Positions 42,228 to 50,444 are shown, counted from the stretch's first letter. The stretch is 64,000 nt of DNA from VAZQ01 sp963712565 (GCA_963712565.1 CAVQIP010000081.1:1-64000); one strand, 5' to 3'. Notes: generated by a model not told the origin, from the sequence alone. Numbers and translations are program-made.

Positions 42228-42270
42228 TATGAGGTGTTTCACATAGATCGAATGTGCTATTCTGTTATTT
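42228..42270 (+). promoter_or_regulatory. Crp-like site with a -10 candidate upstream of relic and copy 3
   Basis: TATGA-GGTGTT-TCACA at 42228-42243 has one mismatch to TGTGA-N6-TCACA. TTATTT at 42265-42270 lies 32 nt from its centre. The neighbouring bases (ATCGAATG-TGCTATTCT) resemble the promoters at 35803 and 43603, so the site seems real though imperfect. Confidence 0.4.
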
Positions 42271-42294
42271 ATTACGAGGATCGGCAACGCGGCC

Positions 42295-42437
42295 GGCGAA
42301 GCGATCTTGCGCGGTGAAAGCCGGTAGATTGGCGCGTCCCGCAGCCGACCGAGACGCAGGCTGACATCGACCCGAAGGTCGCGAAAGCGCTTGGCATCGA
42401 TATCCCAACTCCCGGCTCGCCCGCGCCGACGAGGTGA
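42295..42437 (+). pseudogene. Relic of a PF04392 receptor C-terminus
   Basis: An ILRG segment (42304-42315) followed in another frame by KPVDWRVPQPTETQ (from 42318) and IDPKVAKALGIDIPTPG to a TGA at 42435 recalls the C-terminal ILKGA-KPSELPV...KTAKALGL-IPP of the neighbouring receptors. At least one frameshift is needed and most of the gene is missing. I infer a decayed paralogue just upstream of the intact copy. Confidence 0.5.
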
Positions 42438-42441
42438 TCGC

Positions 42442-43425
42442 ATGAGGCGGCGCGCGTTGGTTTCACTCATCGCCGCCGCGGCGGCGATGTGGCCGCTGCC
42501 GCTCGTCGCGCAGCAGTCGGCGAACCCGGTGCTCGGCCTCCTCAACAGCGGCACGATCGCATCGCTGAGCGAGACGCTTCCCGCTTTCCACCGTGGCCTG
42601 AAGGAGGGCGGCTACGTCGAGGGCCAGAACGTCACCATCGAATATCGCTCGGCGGACAACCACTACGATCGTCTGCCCGGTCTCGCCGCCGATCTGGTCC
42701 GCCGGCGGGTGGCGGTGATCGTCGCAGCCGGCGGCCCCGTTTCCGCGCTGGCGGCAAAAGCGGCGACCGCTACCATTCCAATCGTGTTCACGACCGTCAC
42801 CGATCCGGTCAAGAGCGGCCTCGTCAAGAGCCTCAACCAGCCGGGGGGAAACGCGACCGGGACCGCCGGCCTTACCACCGAGCTCGATGCGAAACGGCTC
42901 GAGCTGCTGCACCAGCTCAAGCCGAGAAGTGGCGCGATCGGCGTGTTGATCAACCCGAACCGGCCGGGCGTCGAGGGCCAGACGAACGATTTGCATGCGA
43001 TTGCAGAGGCGATCGGGCGGCAACTCGTAGTCGAGAAAGCCGGCACCGACCCCGATATCGATACCGCCTTCGAGCAACTCGCCCAGCAGAAGATCGAGAC
43101 GCTGCTCGTCACCGCCGACCCGTTCTTCAACAGCCGGCGCGCGCACCTGGTCGCGCTCGCGGCGCGTCATGCGATTCCAGCGATCTATCAATGGCGCGGT
43201 TTCGCGGTGGGCGGCGGCCTGATGAGCTACGGACCAAGCATCGCGGACGCGTATCACCAGACCGGCATCTACGCGAGCCGCATTCTCAAGGGCGCCACGA
43301 TCGCCGAGCTGCCGGTCATGCGGCCAACGAGATTCGAGCTCGTCATCAATCTCAAAACCGCGAAGGCGCTCGGTCTCGCAATCCCGCCAACGCTGCTGGC
43401 CCTCGCCACCGAGGTGATCGAATAA
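42442..43425 (+). CDS. PF04392 ABC-type substrate-binding protein, copy 3
   Basis: A 327-aa receptor. The ATG at 42442 with GAGGTGA upstream gives the signal RRRALVSLIAAAAAMWPLPLVAQQ, while an upstream in-frame extension is the relic sequence. The body shows GLKEGGYVEGQNVTIEYRS, VFTTVTDPVKSGLVKSLNQPGGNATG, LVTADPFFNSRRAHLVALA and FELVINLKTAKALGLAIPP. It is closest to copy 2. No transporter subunits are adjacent. The three copies plus relics suggest local duplication and decay. Confidence 0.87.
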   Translation: MRRRALVSLIAAAAAMWPLPLVAQQSANPVLGLLNSGTIASLSETLPAFHRGLKEGGYVEGQNVTIEYRSADNHYDRLPGLAADLVRRRVAVIVAAGGPVSALAAKAATATIPIVFTTVTDPVKSGLVKSLNQPGGNATGTAGLTTELDAKRLELLHQLKPRSGAIGVLINPNRPGVEGQTNDLHAIAEAIGRQLVVEKAGTDPDIDTAFEQLAQQKIETLLVTADPFFNSRRAHLVALAARHAIPAIYQWRGFAVGGGLMSYGPSIADAYHQTGIYASRILKGATIAELPVMRPTRFELVINLKTAKALGLAIPPTLLALATEVIE

Positions 43426-43602
43426 GGGGAGGCCCCCCGCATTCGACGCCTTGTGGGCATGATTTCAGACGCATCCCATCGACGCCTCCGATTGCGTGAT
43501 TGGGGCATTTTGCGAGCCTTGGCCGCGGTGGCGCAGCGGCAAGGCGACGGCGTCCTTATGCGGGACAGTGCCACAGCGCCCCCTTACACCTGCTTTAAGG
43601 AG

Positions 43603-43645
43603 TGTGAGGAAGCTCACACAACGTCCAATAGCGGTATGCTATGCT
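43603..43645 (+). promoter_or_regulatory. Perfect Crp-type site, -10 region and dyad site 4
   Basis: TGTGA-GGAAGC-TCACA at 43603-43618, then ATAG-CGGTATG-CTAT at 43628-43642, and TATGCT at 43640-43645 exactly 32 nt from the Crp-site centre (class II spacing). The whole stretch is alignable with the promoter at 35803. It lies upstream of a receptor relic and the sensor kinase gene. Confidence 0.6.
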
Positions 43646-43703
43646 TTTAGGTTCTTGGTACGGGGATGGGCGGGCCCGCACGTTCGCGGGCTAGGTGACA
43701 ATC

Positions 43704-43932
43704 ATGAAACGGCGGGATTTCGTCAACTTTCTCCGGCAATGTGACCCGGTTCACCCATTTCGAATTGTCGATGGGTCGACAATGGCCCGAGATTCTCGAG
43801 GAGATCGCGCCCCGCACGTCAGGGGCCAGCTGCATGTCTAACCCGGCGACCTTCCCGACATTCGAGTTGCTCAGTGACCTCAAGATTGCAAATGAGCTCG
43901 GCTTTCAACCCCCAACCTTGCGCGTCGGGTGA
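43704..43932 (+). pseudogene. Internally deleted PF04392 receptor relic
   Basis: An ATG at 43704 opens MKRRDFVNFL, typical of the signal start of these receptors, but the frame ends at 43841 after 45 codons. Further on, at 43861-43932, PTFELLSDLKIANELGFQPPTLR matches the usual C-terminus (FELVINLKTAKALGL-IPPTLL). The centre is gone. The relic tail runs into the start region of the sensor kinase gene. Confidence 0.5.
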
Positions 43933-43936
43933 TCGA

Positions 43937-46396
43937 ATGGGGCGCGGACTTTCACCGCACTCGGCATTAGGCGCCGTGACGGCATGGATACCGGCAGCGG
44001 CGCGAGGATTCACGGCCTCCTCGGCGGCTACCTCCGTGATCGTGCGAAGCCGCCTCTTCCGCAAATATGTCGGGCTGTTCGTGGCCGTGGTCTGCCTGGC
44101 TCTGCTGACCAATGGCCTGTTCGAGATCTGGTTTTACTATCGAGATCACAAAGCCGCGCTTATCGACATCCAGCACGAGCAGGCCGAGGCAGCCGCCGGC
44201 AAGATCGGTCAGTTCGTCAAGGAGATCGAAGGCCAGCTCGGCTGGACCATCCAGATGGCCCAGACCGCGAGCACGCCGGAGCAACGGCAGTTCGATGCTT
44301 TGCGTCTGCTCCGCCAAGTGCCTGCCATCACGGAAGTCGCGCAGCTCGACGGCGACGGCCGCGAGAAGATGCGCGTTTCGCGGATTGCAGTCGACGCGAT
44401 CGGCAGCGACGCCGACTTTTCCAAGGATCCCAAGTTCATCAACGCGATGGCGAACAAGATCTATTACGGGCCGGTCTACTTCCGCCGCGAATCCGAACCG
44501 TACATGACCCTCGCGCTCGCCGGCGCGTTTCGCGACGCCGGCGTGAGCGTTGCCGAGATCAATCTCAAATTCATCTGGGATCTGGTGTCCCAGATCAAGG
44601 TCGGACGGGAGGGACGCGCCTACGTCGTCGACGCGCAGGGCCGCCTCATCGCTCATCCCGACATCAGCCTCGTGCTGCGCAACATCGACCTGTCCGATCT
44701 TGCCCAGGTGCGGGCCGCCCGCGCCGCCGATGGATCGACGCCCCCCGACCCGGTGCAAGTCGCCAAGGACATTCAAGGCCACCGAGTGTTGACGACCTCT
44801 GCGCCGATCCCTCTCCTCGGTTGGCTGGTATTCGTCGAGCTGCCGATCAACGAGGCCTATGAACCGCTTTACGCCACGATCGGTCGAATGGTGCTGCTGC
44901 TGTTGGCCGCCCTCGGCCTGGCATTCCTGGCCGGCATGTTCCTCGCCCGCACCATGGTCGTGCCGATCCAGGCGTTGCGCGCCGGAGCTGCCCGCATCGG
45001 CAGCGGCGACCTCGGCCAGCGCATCTCGATCAAGACCGGTGACGAACTCGAAACGCTCGCCGATCAGTTCAACGACATGGCCGGAAGGCTGCAGGACGCC
45101 TATTCCGATTTGGAAAGAAAGATCGAAGCCCGCACCCGCGAGCTCGCTCAATCGGTGCGCGAGCTGCGCGCGCTCGGCGACGTCAGCCAGGCGGTCAACT
45201 CGACGCTCGACCTCGAAAACGTCCTGACGACCATCGTCGCCAAGGCGGTGGAGCTATCGGGCACCGACGCAGGTGCGATCTATGTTTACGACGATCCGAA
45301 ACGAGAGTTTCACCTGCGCGCGACTTACGGCATGGAGCAAGGGATGATCGAGGCATTGAAGGGGCAGCGCATCAGTCTCGACAACCCATACCTCGCTGCG
45401 ACGATCAAACAACGCGAACCCGCTCAGCTCCCGGACGTTCCCGAGAAGTCGCCAAGCGCGGCCTTGAGGATCGTCCGCCGCGCCGGTTATCGGGCGCTGC
45501 TGATCGCGCCGTTGGTGCGGCCGGATCACATTGTCGGACTGCTGGTCGTTCGCCGCCGAGAACCGGGGCTATTTCCAAGAGAGACGGTCGATCTCCTCAA
45601 GACGTTTGCCGCCCAGTCGGTGCTGGCGATCCAGAATGCGCGCCTGTTCAGCGAGATCGATGAAAAGAGTCGCCAACTCGAGATCGAGAGCAAGCACAAG
45701 TCGCAATTCCTCGCCAATATGAGTCACGAACTGCGCACGCCGTTGAACGCCATTCTCGGCTACACCGAGCTCACCCTCGACCAAGTCTACGGCGAAGCTC
45801 CCGAGCGGATGCGCCAGGTGCTCGAGCGCGTCCAAGCCAACGGCCGCCACCTCCTCGGGCTCATCAACGACGTGCTCGACCTGGCAAAAATCGAGGCCGG
45901 GCAACTGACATTGTCGCTCGCCGACTATTCCATGAAGGACGTCGTCGATGGCGTGATCAACGCGGTGGAGCCGCTGGCGGTCGAAAAGCACCTCGCGTTC
46001 AAGACCGACCTGCCGACACAGCTGCCCAAGGGGCACGGCGATGAGCGTCGCATCGCTCAGGTCCTGCTCAACCTCGTGGGCAACGCGATCAAGTTCACCG
46101 ATGCGGGAGAGGTCGCCATCAACGCTTCCGCCACCAACGGGTCGTTCACCGTCGCGGTTCGCGACTCCGGCCCCGGCATCAGCGAGGCGGACCAGGCGCG
46201 GATCTTCGACGAGTTCCAGCAGGCCGACAGCTCGTCCACGCGCAAGAAGGGCGGCACCGGGCTCGGATTGTCGATCGCCAAGCGGATCATCGAGATGCAC
46301 CGAGGCCGGATCTGGGTCGAATCAACTCCCGGCAAGGGATCGACCTTTTTCTTCACCCTCCCGGTCAGGGTCGAGCAGGAGGAAGGCCACGCATGA
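43937..46396 (+). CDS. Membrane sensor histidine kinase (dCache-HAMP-GAF-HisKA-HATPase)
   Basis: About 819 aa from ATG 43937. GTG starts at 43874 or 44036 are possible, the last giving MIVRSRLFRKYVG just before the first membrane helix. There are two helices (YVGLFVAVVCLALLTNGLF and LLLLAALGLAFLAGMFLA) around an extracytoplasmic dCache-like domain. HAMP then GAF (DAGAIYVYDD) follow. The phospho-acceptor His is in FLANMSHELRTPLNAILG (~596), the N-box in LVGNAIKF (~714) and the G-box GGTGLGLSIAKR. The signal is unknown. It overlaps the next gene by 4 nt (ATGA), so it is cotranscribed with two response regulators. A Crp-like promoter lies upstream. Confidence 0.88.
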   Translation: MGRGLSPHSALGAVTAWIPAAARGFTASSAATSVIVRSRLFRKYVGLFVAVVCLALLTNGLFEIWFYYRDHKAALIDIQHEQAEAAAGKIGQFVKEIEGQLGWTIQMAQTASTPEQRQFDALRLLRQVPAITEVAQLDGDGREKMRVSRIAVDAIGSDADFSKDPKFINAMANKIYYGPVYFRRESEPYMTLALAGAFRDAGVSVAEINLKFIWDLVSQIKVGREGRAYVVDAQGRLIAHPDISLVLRNIDLSDLAQVRAARAADGSTPPDPVQVAKDIQGHRVLTTSAPIPLLGWLVFVELPINEAYEPLYATIGRMVLLLLAALGLAFLAGMFLARTMVVPIQALRAGAARIGSGDLGQRISIKTGDELETLADQFNDMAGRLQDAYSDLERKIEARTRELAQSVRELRALGDVSQAVNSTLDLENVLTTIVAKAVELSGTDAGAIYVYDDPKREFHLRATYGMEQGMIEALKGQRISLDNPYLAATIKQREPAQLPDVPEKSPSAALRIVRRAGYRALLIAPLVRPDHIVGLLVVRRREPGLFPRETVDLLKTFAAQSVLAIQNARLFSEIDEKSRQLEIESKHKSQFLANMSHELRTPLNAILGYTELTLDQVYGEAPERMRQVLERVQANGRHLLGLINDVLDLAKIEAGQLTLSLADYSMKDVVDGVINAVEPLAVEKHLAFKTDLPTQLPKGHGDERRIAQVLLNLVGNAIKFTDAGEVAINASATNGSFTVAVRDSGPGISEADQARIFDEFQQADSSSTRKKGGTGLGLSIAKRIIEMHRGRIWVESTPGKGSTFFFTLPVRVEQEEGHA

Positions 46397-46758
46397 GCAA
46401 GCGCATCCTGGTGGTCGAAGATCAGGAGGACAATCGGCAGATCCTGCGCGATCTGCTGACGAATGCCGGATACGAGATCATCCAAGCCGAAAACGGCCGG
46501 GAAGCCTTGACCGCCGCCGCGACGCAGCAGCCGGACCTGATCCTGATGGACATCCAGCTTCCTCTGCTCGACGGCTATGAGGTCACGCGCCGGCTTAAAG
46601 CCGATCCGGCGTTGCGCGCTATTCCGGTCATCGTCGTCACCTCTTACGCCTTGAGCGGCGACGAGAACAAGGCCCGCGCCGCGGGCTGCGACGCCTACGT
46701 CACGAAGCCCTATAGCACCCGCGCGCTGTTGGCGAAGATCCGAGAGTATGTGCCATAG
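46393..46758 (+). CDS. Single-domain response regulator (CheY-like)
   Basis: A 121-aa receiver domain alone. The phosphorylated Asp is 53 (LILMDIQLP), with acidic residues near 10-12 (VVEDQED), the Thr/Ser of VVTSYALSG and the Lys of VTKPYS. It is translationally coupled to the sensor kinase. With no output domain it may relay phosphate or act as a protein-interaction switch. It resembles the DivK/PleD-type single receivers of alphaproteobacteria. Confidence 0.9.
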   Translation: MSKRILVVEDQEDNRQILRDLLTNAGYEIIQAENGREALTAAATQQPDLILMDIQLPLLDGYEVTRRLKADPALRAIPVIVVTSYALSGDENKARAAGCDAYVTKPYSTRALLAKIREYVP

Positions 46759-46779
46759 TGTCCGCTCCCAGGCGCCACG

Positions 46780-47892
46780 ATGAACGATCCCCCGCGCATC
46801 CTCGTCGTCGATGACAACGAGATCAACCGCGACATCATCGTGGCGCGGCTGGAAGCGAATGGCTACGAGACCCTGCAGGCCGCCGACGGCGAGGAGGCGC
46901 TCGTCGCGGTGAAGCAACATCGTCCCGATCTGGTCCTGCTCGACGTGATGATGCCGAACCTCGATGGCATCGAGGCGTGCCGTCGCCTCAAGAGCGACGC
47001 CGCCCTTCCGTTCCTGCCGGTCATTCTGGTGACGGCAAAAACGGACACCAAGGATATCGTGGCGGGGCTCGATGCCGGCGCCGACGAATACCTGACCAAG
47101 CCGATCGACCACGCAGCGCTCGTGGCCCGGGTGAGGTCGGTCCTGCGCGCCAAGGCTCTGCACGATCAAGTGCAGGTACAGGCGGCGGATCTCGCGAACT
47201 GGAATCGGACCCTGGAGCAGCGGGTCAAAGACCAGGTGGCCGAGATCGAGCGGATCGGGCGCCTGAAGCGCTTTCTCTCGCCGCAGGTTGCGCAACTCGT
47301 ATCATCGGGTGACGAGCGCGTGCTCGAAAGCCATCGCCGGGAGGTCACCGTCGTCTTCTGCGACCTGCGCGGCTTCACCGCGTTTGCCGAAGCGGCCGAG
47401 CCCGAGGAAGTGATGACGGTCTTGCGGGAGTATCACAGCGCGCTCGGCGTGCTGATCGACAAGTTCGAAGGCACCGTCGAGCGCTTCGCCGGCGACGGTC
47501 TGCTGGTGCTGTTCAACGATCCGCTGCCGTGTCCCGAGCCGTCGGCCAAGGCCGTGCGAATGGCGGTCGAGATGCGCGATCGGATCGCCGAGCTGGCGGA
47601 AAAATGGCGCACCCACGGCCACGACCTGGGCTTCGGGATCGGCATCGCCCACGGCTACGCGACCCTGGGATGCATCGGATTCGAGGGACGATTCCAGTAC
47701 TCGGCCACCGGAACAGTCGCAAATCTCGCCTCCCGTCTCTGCGATCAGGCGCGCAACGGACAGATTCTGGTCGACGCCAAGGTGCACGCGGAGATCGAAA
47801 CGCTGGCCGATTTGGAATCGGTGGGCGAGCTGGAGCTCAAGGGCTTCCATCGTCCGGTCAAAGCGTTCAACGTGCGCAAGCTGCAGCCGTAG
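46780..47892 (+). CDS. Response regulator with an adenylate/guanylate cyclase domain
   Basis: 370 aa. The receiver (residues 1-125) has Asp55 in LVLLDVMMPNLDG and Lys in YLTKPID. A coiled coil (LEQRVKDQVAEIERIGRLKRFLSPQVAQLV) joins a class III nucleotidyl cyclase domain (~188-365): VVFCDLRGFTAFAE and GDGLLVLFND carry the two metal Asp, and YSATGTVANLASRLCDQA is the nucleotide-selecting helix. It should make cAMP or cGMP upon phosphorylation. This is notable because a Crp-family gene with an intact cNMP cassette lies 14 kb upstream and Crp-like sites flank these genes. It is the third gene of the operon. Confidence 0.88.
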   Translation: MNDPPRILVVDDNEINRDIIVARLEANGYETLQAADGEEALVAVKQHRPDLVLLDVMMPNLDGIEACRRLKSDAALPFLPVILVTAKTDTKDIVAGLDAGADEYLTKPIDHAALVARVRSVLRAKALHDQVQVQAADLANWNRTLEQRVKDQVAEIERIGRLKRFLSPQVAQLVSSGDERVLESHRREVTVVFCDLRGFTAFAEAAEPEEVMTVLREYHSALGVLIDKFEGTVERFAGDGLLVLFNDPLPCPEPSAKAVRMAVEMRDRIAELAEKWRTHGHDLGFGIGIAHGYATLGCIGFEGRFQYSATGTVANLASRLCDQARNGQILVDAKVHAEIETLADLESVGELELKGFHRPVKAFNVRKLQP

Positions 47893-47982
47893 CGCCTTCG
47901 GCATGGGGGCTTCAGGCTCTTCTCCAGCCGACCCGCCACGCCTGCCCATCGAGCTCGGGCGCTCTGCCAATATTCGACGAAG

Positions 47983-48025
47983 TGTGAAGCGCTTCACACG
48001 GCCGTCACTCGCATTCGACTAAAGT
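47983..48025 (+). promoter_or_regulatory. Perfect Crp-type site and -10 upstream of the Ig-like protein
   Basis: TGTGA-AGCGCT-TCACA at 47983-47998 lies within an 18-bp perfect palindrome (47982-47999). TAAAGT at 48020-48025 is exactly 32 nt from the centre. Downstream bases (CACACGGCCGTC) resemble those at 35803 and 43603. It lies in the space after the cyclase gene. Confidence 0.6.
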
Positions 48026-48073
48026 CGTCATGTCGCAACGCGGACTTAAGTCGGTCGGTCGAGCGTGGACGAT

Positions 48074-48562
48074 ATGCCCGAAGCAGATTTACGGGAACCA
48101 AGACCAGCTGCGCAAGCCGCGTCGGGCGTGCAGCCGTCGCTTGCGCTCGGACAAGCTGCTTCCGAGGCGATCGGCGTACGGCCCGGACTGCCGGCCTGGT
48201 TGTTCGTCGGGCTTTCGGCGGTGTGCGTCTGCGCGATGATCGTCGCGGGCTTCCTCGGCGTCCATGATTGCCGTGTTGAGCCGATCCGGTTCGCGCTCGG
48301 CCTGGACTCCGACGTATCGATCGAGCTGCCGGCCAACACACCCTGCACGATCCTGGTACGCGCCGGCAGCGCCGTTGTCGACGACATCACCGTCAACGCG
48401 CCGCCCGAACGCGGAACGCTGACCTCGCGCGGCCGGACCGGGGTGGTCTACCGGCCGTCTCCGGGATTCAAGGGCGGCGATGCGTTCGGTTTCTCCCTGC
48501 ACGGCCGATCAAACACGACGCCAGAGACGTCGGTGGTTCATGTGCGGGCAATCGTGAACTAG
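48074..48562 (+). CDS. Membrane-anchored Ig-like domain protein
   Basis: About 162 aa (ATG at 48074; a GTG three codons earlier is possible). Residues ~35-62 form one membrane helix (LPAWLFVGLSAVCVCAMIVAGFLGV). The C-terminal ~95 residues are a beta-sandwich typical of bacterial cadherin/Ig-like repeats (GTLTSRGRTGVVYRPSPGFKGGDAFGFSL). Orientation is probably N-in with the sandwich in the periplasm. The function is unknown; a surface or stress role is possible. A perfect Crp-type site precedes it. Confidence 0.65.
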   Translation: MPEADLREPRPAAQAASGVQPSLALGQAASEAIGVRPGLPAWLFVGLSAVCVCAMIVAGFLGVHDCRVEPIRFALGLDSDVSIELPANTPCTILVRAGSAVVDDITVNAPPERGTLTSRGRTGVVYRPSPGFKGGDAFGFSLHGRSNTTPETSVVHVRAIVN

Positions 48563-48623
48563 ATGATCGCGTCGAATGCTGGGCGGACGCGGGCAACGTC
48601 GGACGAGGAAACTTTTTCTCCTA

Positions 48624-48639
48624 TGTGATCTACCTCACT
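48624..48639 (+). promoter_or_regulatory. Crp-like site upstream of the LysR-domain gene
   Basis: TGTGA-TCTACC-TCACT (one mismatch), 64 nt before the ATG at 48703. No convincing -10 at 32 nt from the centre, so the control may be weak or repressive. Confidence 0.45.
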
Positions 48640-48702
48640 GGCGACAAGCAACCTTGATGACATCATCGCAATGCAAGGGCCACTCATGGGCGAGGTGGAA
48701 AC

Positions 48703-49032
48703 ATGCAAATGCATCAGATCCGCTACTTTCTGGCACTGTGCGAGGAGCGCAACTTCACTCGCGCGGCCAGACGCAGTGGCGTCTCGCAGCCTTCGCTGAC
48801 CAATGCGATCATCGCGCTGGAACGTGAGCTGGGCGGAGCGCTTTTTCAACGCAAGCCGCTCATCGCGCTCACCGCGCTCGGCGACGCCATCCGGCCCTAT
48901 CTGAATCGGATCGCTCAAAACGCCGACCACGCGCGCGAAGCCGCGCAGGCGCTGGTCGACGTGCAGTCGGCAAATTCCGAGACCCCGCACGTTCAGCAAT
49001 CCGCAAGGAGTCCGGTATGCTCATCGAGCTGA
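48703..49032 (+). CDS. Stand-alone LysR-type DNA-binding domain
   Basis: 109 aa. The first ~65 residues are a complete LysR winged helix (MHQIRYFLALCEERNFTRAARRSGVSQPSLTNAIIALERELGG). The effector-binding domain (~200 residues) is absent; the chain ends with a short Ser-rich tail. A normal member is ~300 aa. The frame is closed by a natural stop with another gene starting inside it, so it may be a true minimal regulator, which occurs in Bradyrhizobium, or a truncated gene. Such a protein could compete with full LysR regulators at T-N11-A sites. Confidence 0.75.
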   Translation: MQMHQIRYFLALCEERNFTRAARRSGVSQPSLTNAIIALERELGGALFQRKPLIALTALGDAIRPYLNRIAQNADHAREAAQALVDVQSANSETPHVQQSARSPVCSSS

Positions 49033-49205
49033 TCGCAGCCGCGGCGTTGGGTGCCTGGATCATCATTGTCGTCCTCGGCCACGTGCTTCTCGTCGGTGCC
49101 ATGTACCGATGCCTGCGGGAGGACTACGTCGGCGGCCGCGGCCAAAGGGTGGAAGCCGACGGCGCGACGATGGACATTGGCGTCAAGCCGCTGCCGGCGC
49201 GGTAG
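49017..49205 (+). CDS. Small single-span membrane protein
   Basis: 62 aa with a strong ribosome site (AAGGAG 6 nt before the ATG) and a start inside the end of the LysR-domain gene. Residues 1-28 form one hydrophobic helix (LIELIAAAALGAWIIIVVLGHVLLVGAM). The rest is a short soluble tail with no known motif. It is probably co-expressed with the LysR domain; function unknown. Confidence 0.6.
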   Translation: MLIELIAAAALGAWIIIVVLGHVLLVGAMYRCLREDYVGGRGQRVEADGATMDIGVKPLPAR

Positions 49206-49300
49206 CCAGGCCCCAGCTCCGGCGCGCCGCCGGAAGAAGCGAAGGCTCTTTGACCTCGCCTCGCCGCTAATCGATCTTTCCGACCTCGCCTTGCGAGGTA

Positions 49301-49327
49301 GCGGCCGGCCCACCCGCCGGCCGCTTT
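49301..49327 (+). terminator. Rho-independent-like hairpin
   Basis: GCGGCCGG / CCGGCCGC (8-bp stem, 8-nt loop) followed by TTTCG, preceded by a smaller hairpin CCTCGC-CTT-GCGAGG at 49284-49298. It fits termination after the LysR-domain and small membrane protein genes. Confidence 0.55.
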
Positions 49328-49447
49328 CGCGCCGGGGCGCCGGGTGGATGCTCCTCCCCCCAGTTCAGGCTTGTGCGATCCGACAGCCCGTTCATACAAT
49401 CCGTCGACAACCAGCAAGCGCTTGATCGCGAGCGCCGGCGGAGGACG

Positions 49448-50444
49448 ATGAGAATGCGGCGCTTCCGGCGGGTCTTGCTGTGTGCCCTCTGTCTCGGCAG
49501 TATCGCCGCGCAAGCGCCGGCGCAGTCTCCCTATCCATCGAAACCGATCAGGATCATCGTGCCCTATGCGCCCGGCGGTTTGACCGACGTGGTGGCGCGG
49601 CTCTATTCCGAACAGTTGCGACAAACTTTCGGCCGAGGGGTCGTCGTCGAGAACAAGCCCGGCGCCTCGGGCATCATCGCGATCGAGGAGATGGCCCGCG
49701 CCCGGCCGGATGGCCACACCTTGATGATCGGCAATATCTCGACCAACGGGCTCACGCCGGTTCTGCTCGCGAAAAAGATGAAGATCGACTATGACCGCGA
49801 CGTGCAGGTCATCACGCCGCTGGCGGACGTCCCGGTCTTCTTTCTCGCCACCACGGCGAATTTTCCACCCAAGACGTTCCCCGATTTCGTCGCCTATGCC
49901 AAGGAACATCCCGGCAAGGTCCGCTACGGCAGCGCCGGTATCGGCAGCTATCAGCAGATCAATACGGAAATTCTCGCCCGGCGCGCCGGGCTCGATCTCG
50001 TGCACATTCCGTTCAAGGGCGGCGGCGCCGAGATCATCCGCGATCTCGCCAACGGCGATATCCACGTGTCGTGGTTCAACATCACCAATCCGGTCGGAAT
50101 GATGAAAGCGGGCCGGGTGCGCGCGCTCGCAATCGCGGCGGAGCAGCGCCTGCCGCAGCATGCGGACGTCCCCACCCTCGCCGAGGTCGGGTTCCCCGGC
50201 ATGCGAGCCGCGCAATGGGTCGCCGCTTTCGCGCCGGCGGCGGTGTCCGCCCGAGATCGTCGGGACGCTGCACAAGGCGTTCGTCAAGGCCATGACGGTT
50301 CCCGAGATGCAGGAGGCCTATGGGCGCGGCGGAATGGTCGTACCGCGCCAATCCTCGCTCGACGATGCCAAAGGGTGGCTGCGCGACGAAATGGCGAGCT
50401 GGAAGCGCGACGTCGAGGACATCGGCATCGTCGTGGAGGAATGA
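49448..50444 (+). pseudogene. TTT (Bug) receptor interrupted by a frameshift
   Basis: A receptor of about 331 aa if repaired. Start MRMRRFRRVLLC at 49448 or 49454 (GGAGG upstream), with a signal ending APAQS. Hallmarks are IIVPYAPGGLTDVVARLYSE, ENKPGASGIIAIEE, YGSAGIGSYQQ and IPFKGGGAEIIRDLANG. After FAPAAV an extra T at about 50246 shifts the frame; deleting it restores PPEIVGTLHKAFVKAMTVPEMQEAYG to the stop at 50444. The uncorrected frame runs on into the next gene and would make a false 710-aa fusion. The repaired stop overlaps the next start (ATGA). Confidence 0.82.

Noticed and set aside
43524..43580. A tRNA-like stretch (GCGGTGGCGCAGCGGCAAGGCGA)
   Set aside because: It does not fold into a cloverleaf with the invariant TTCGA arm.
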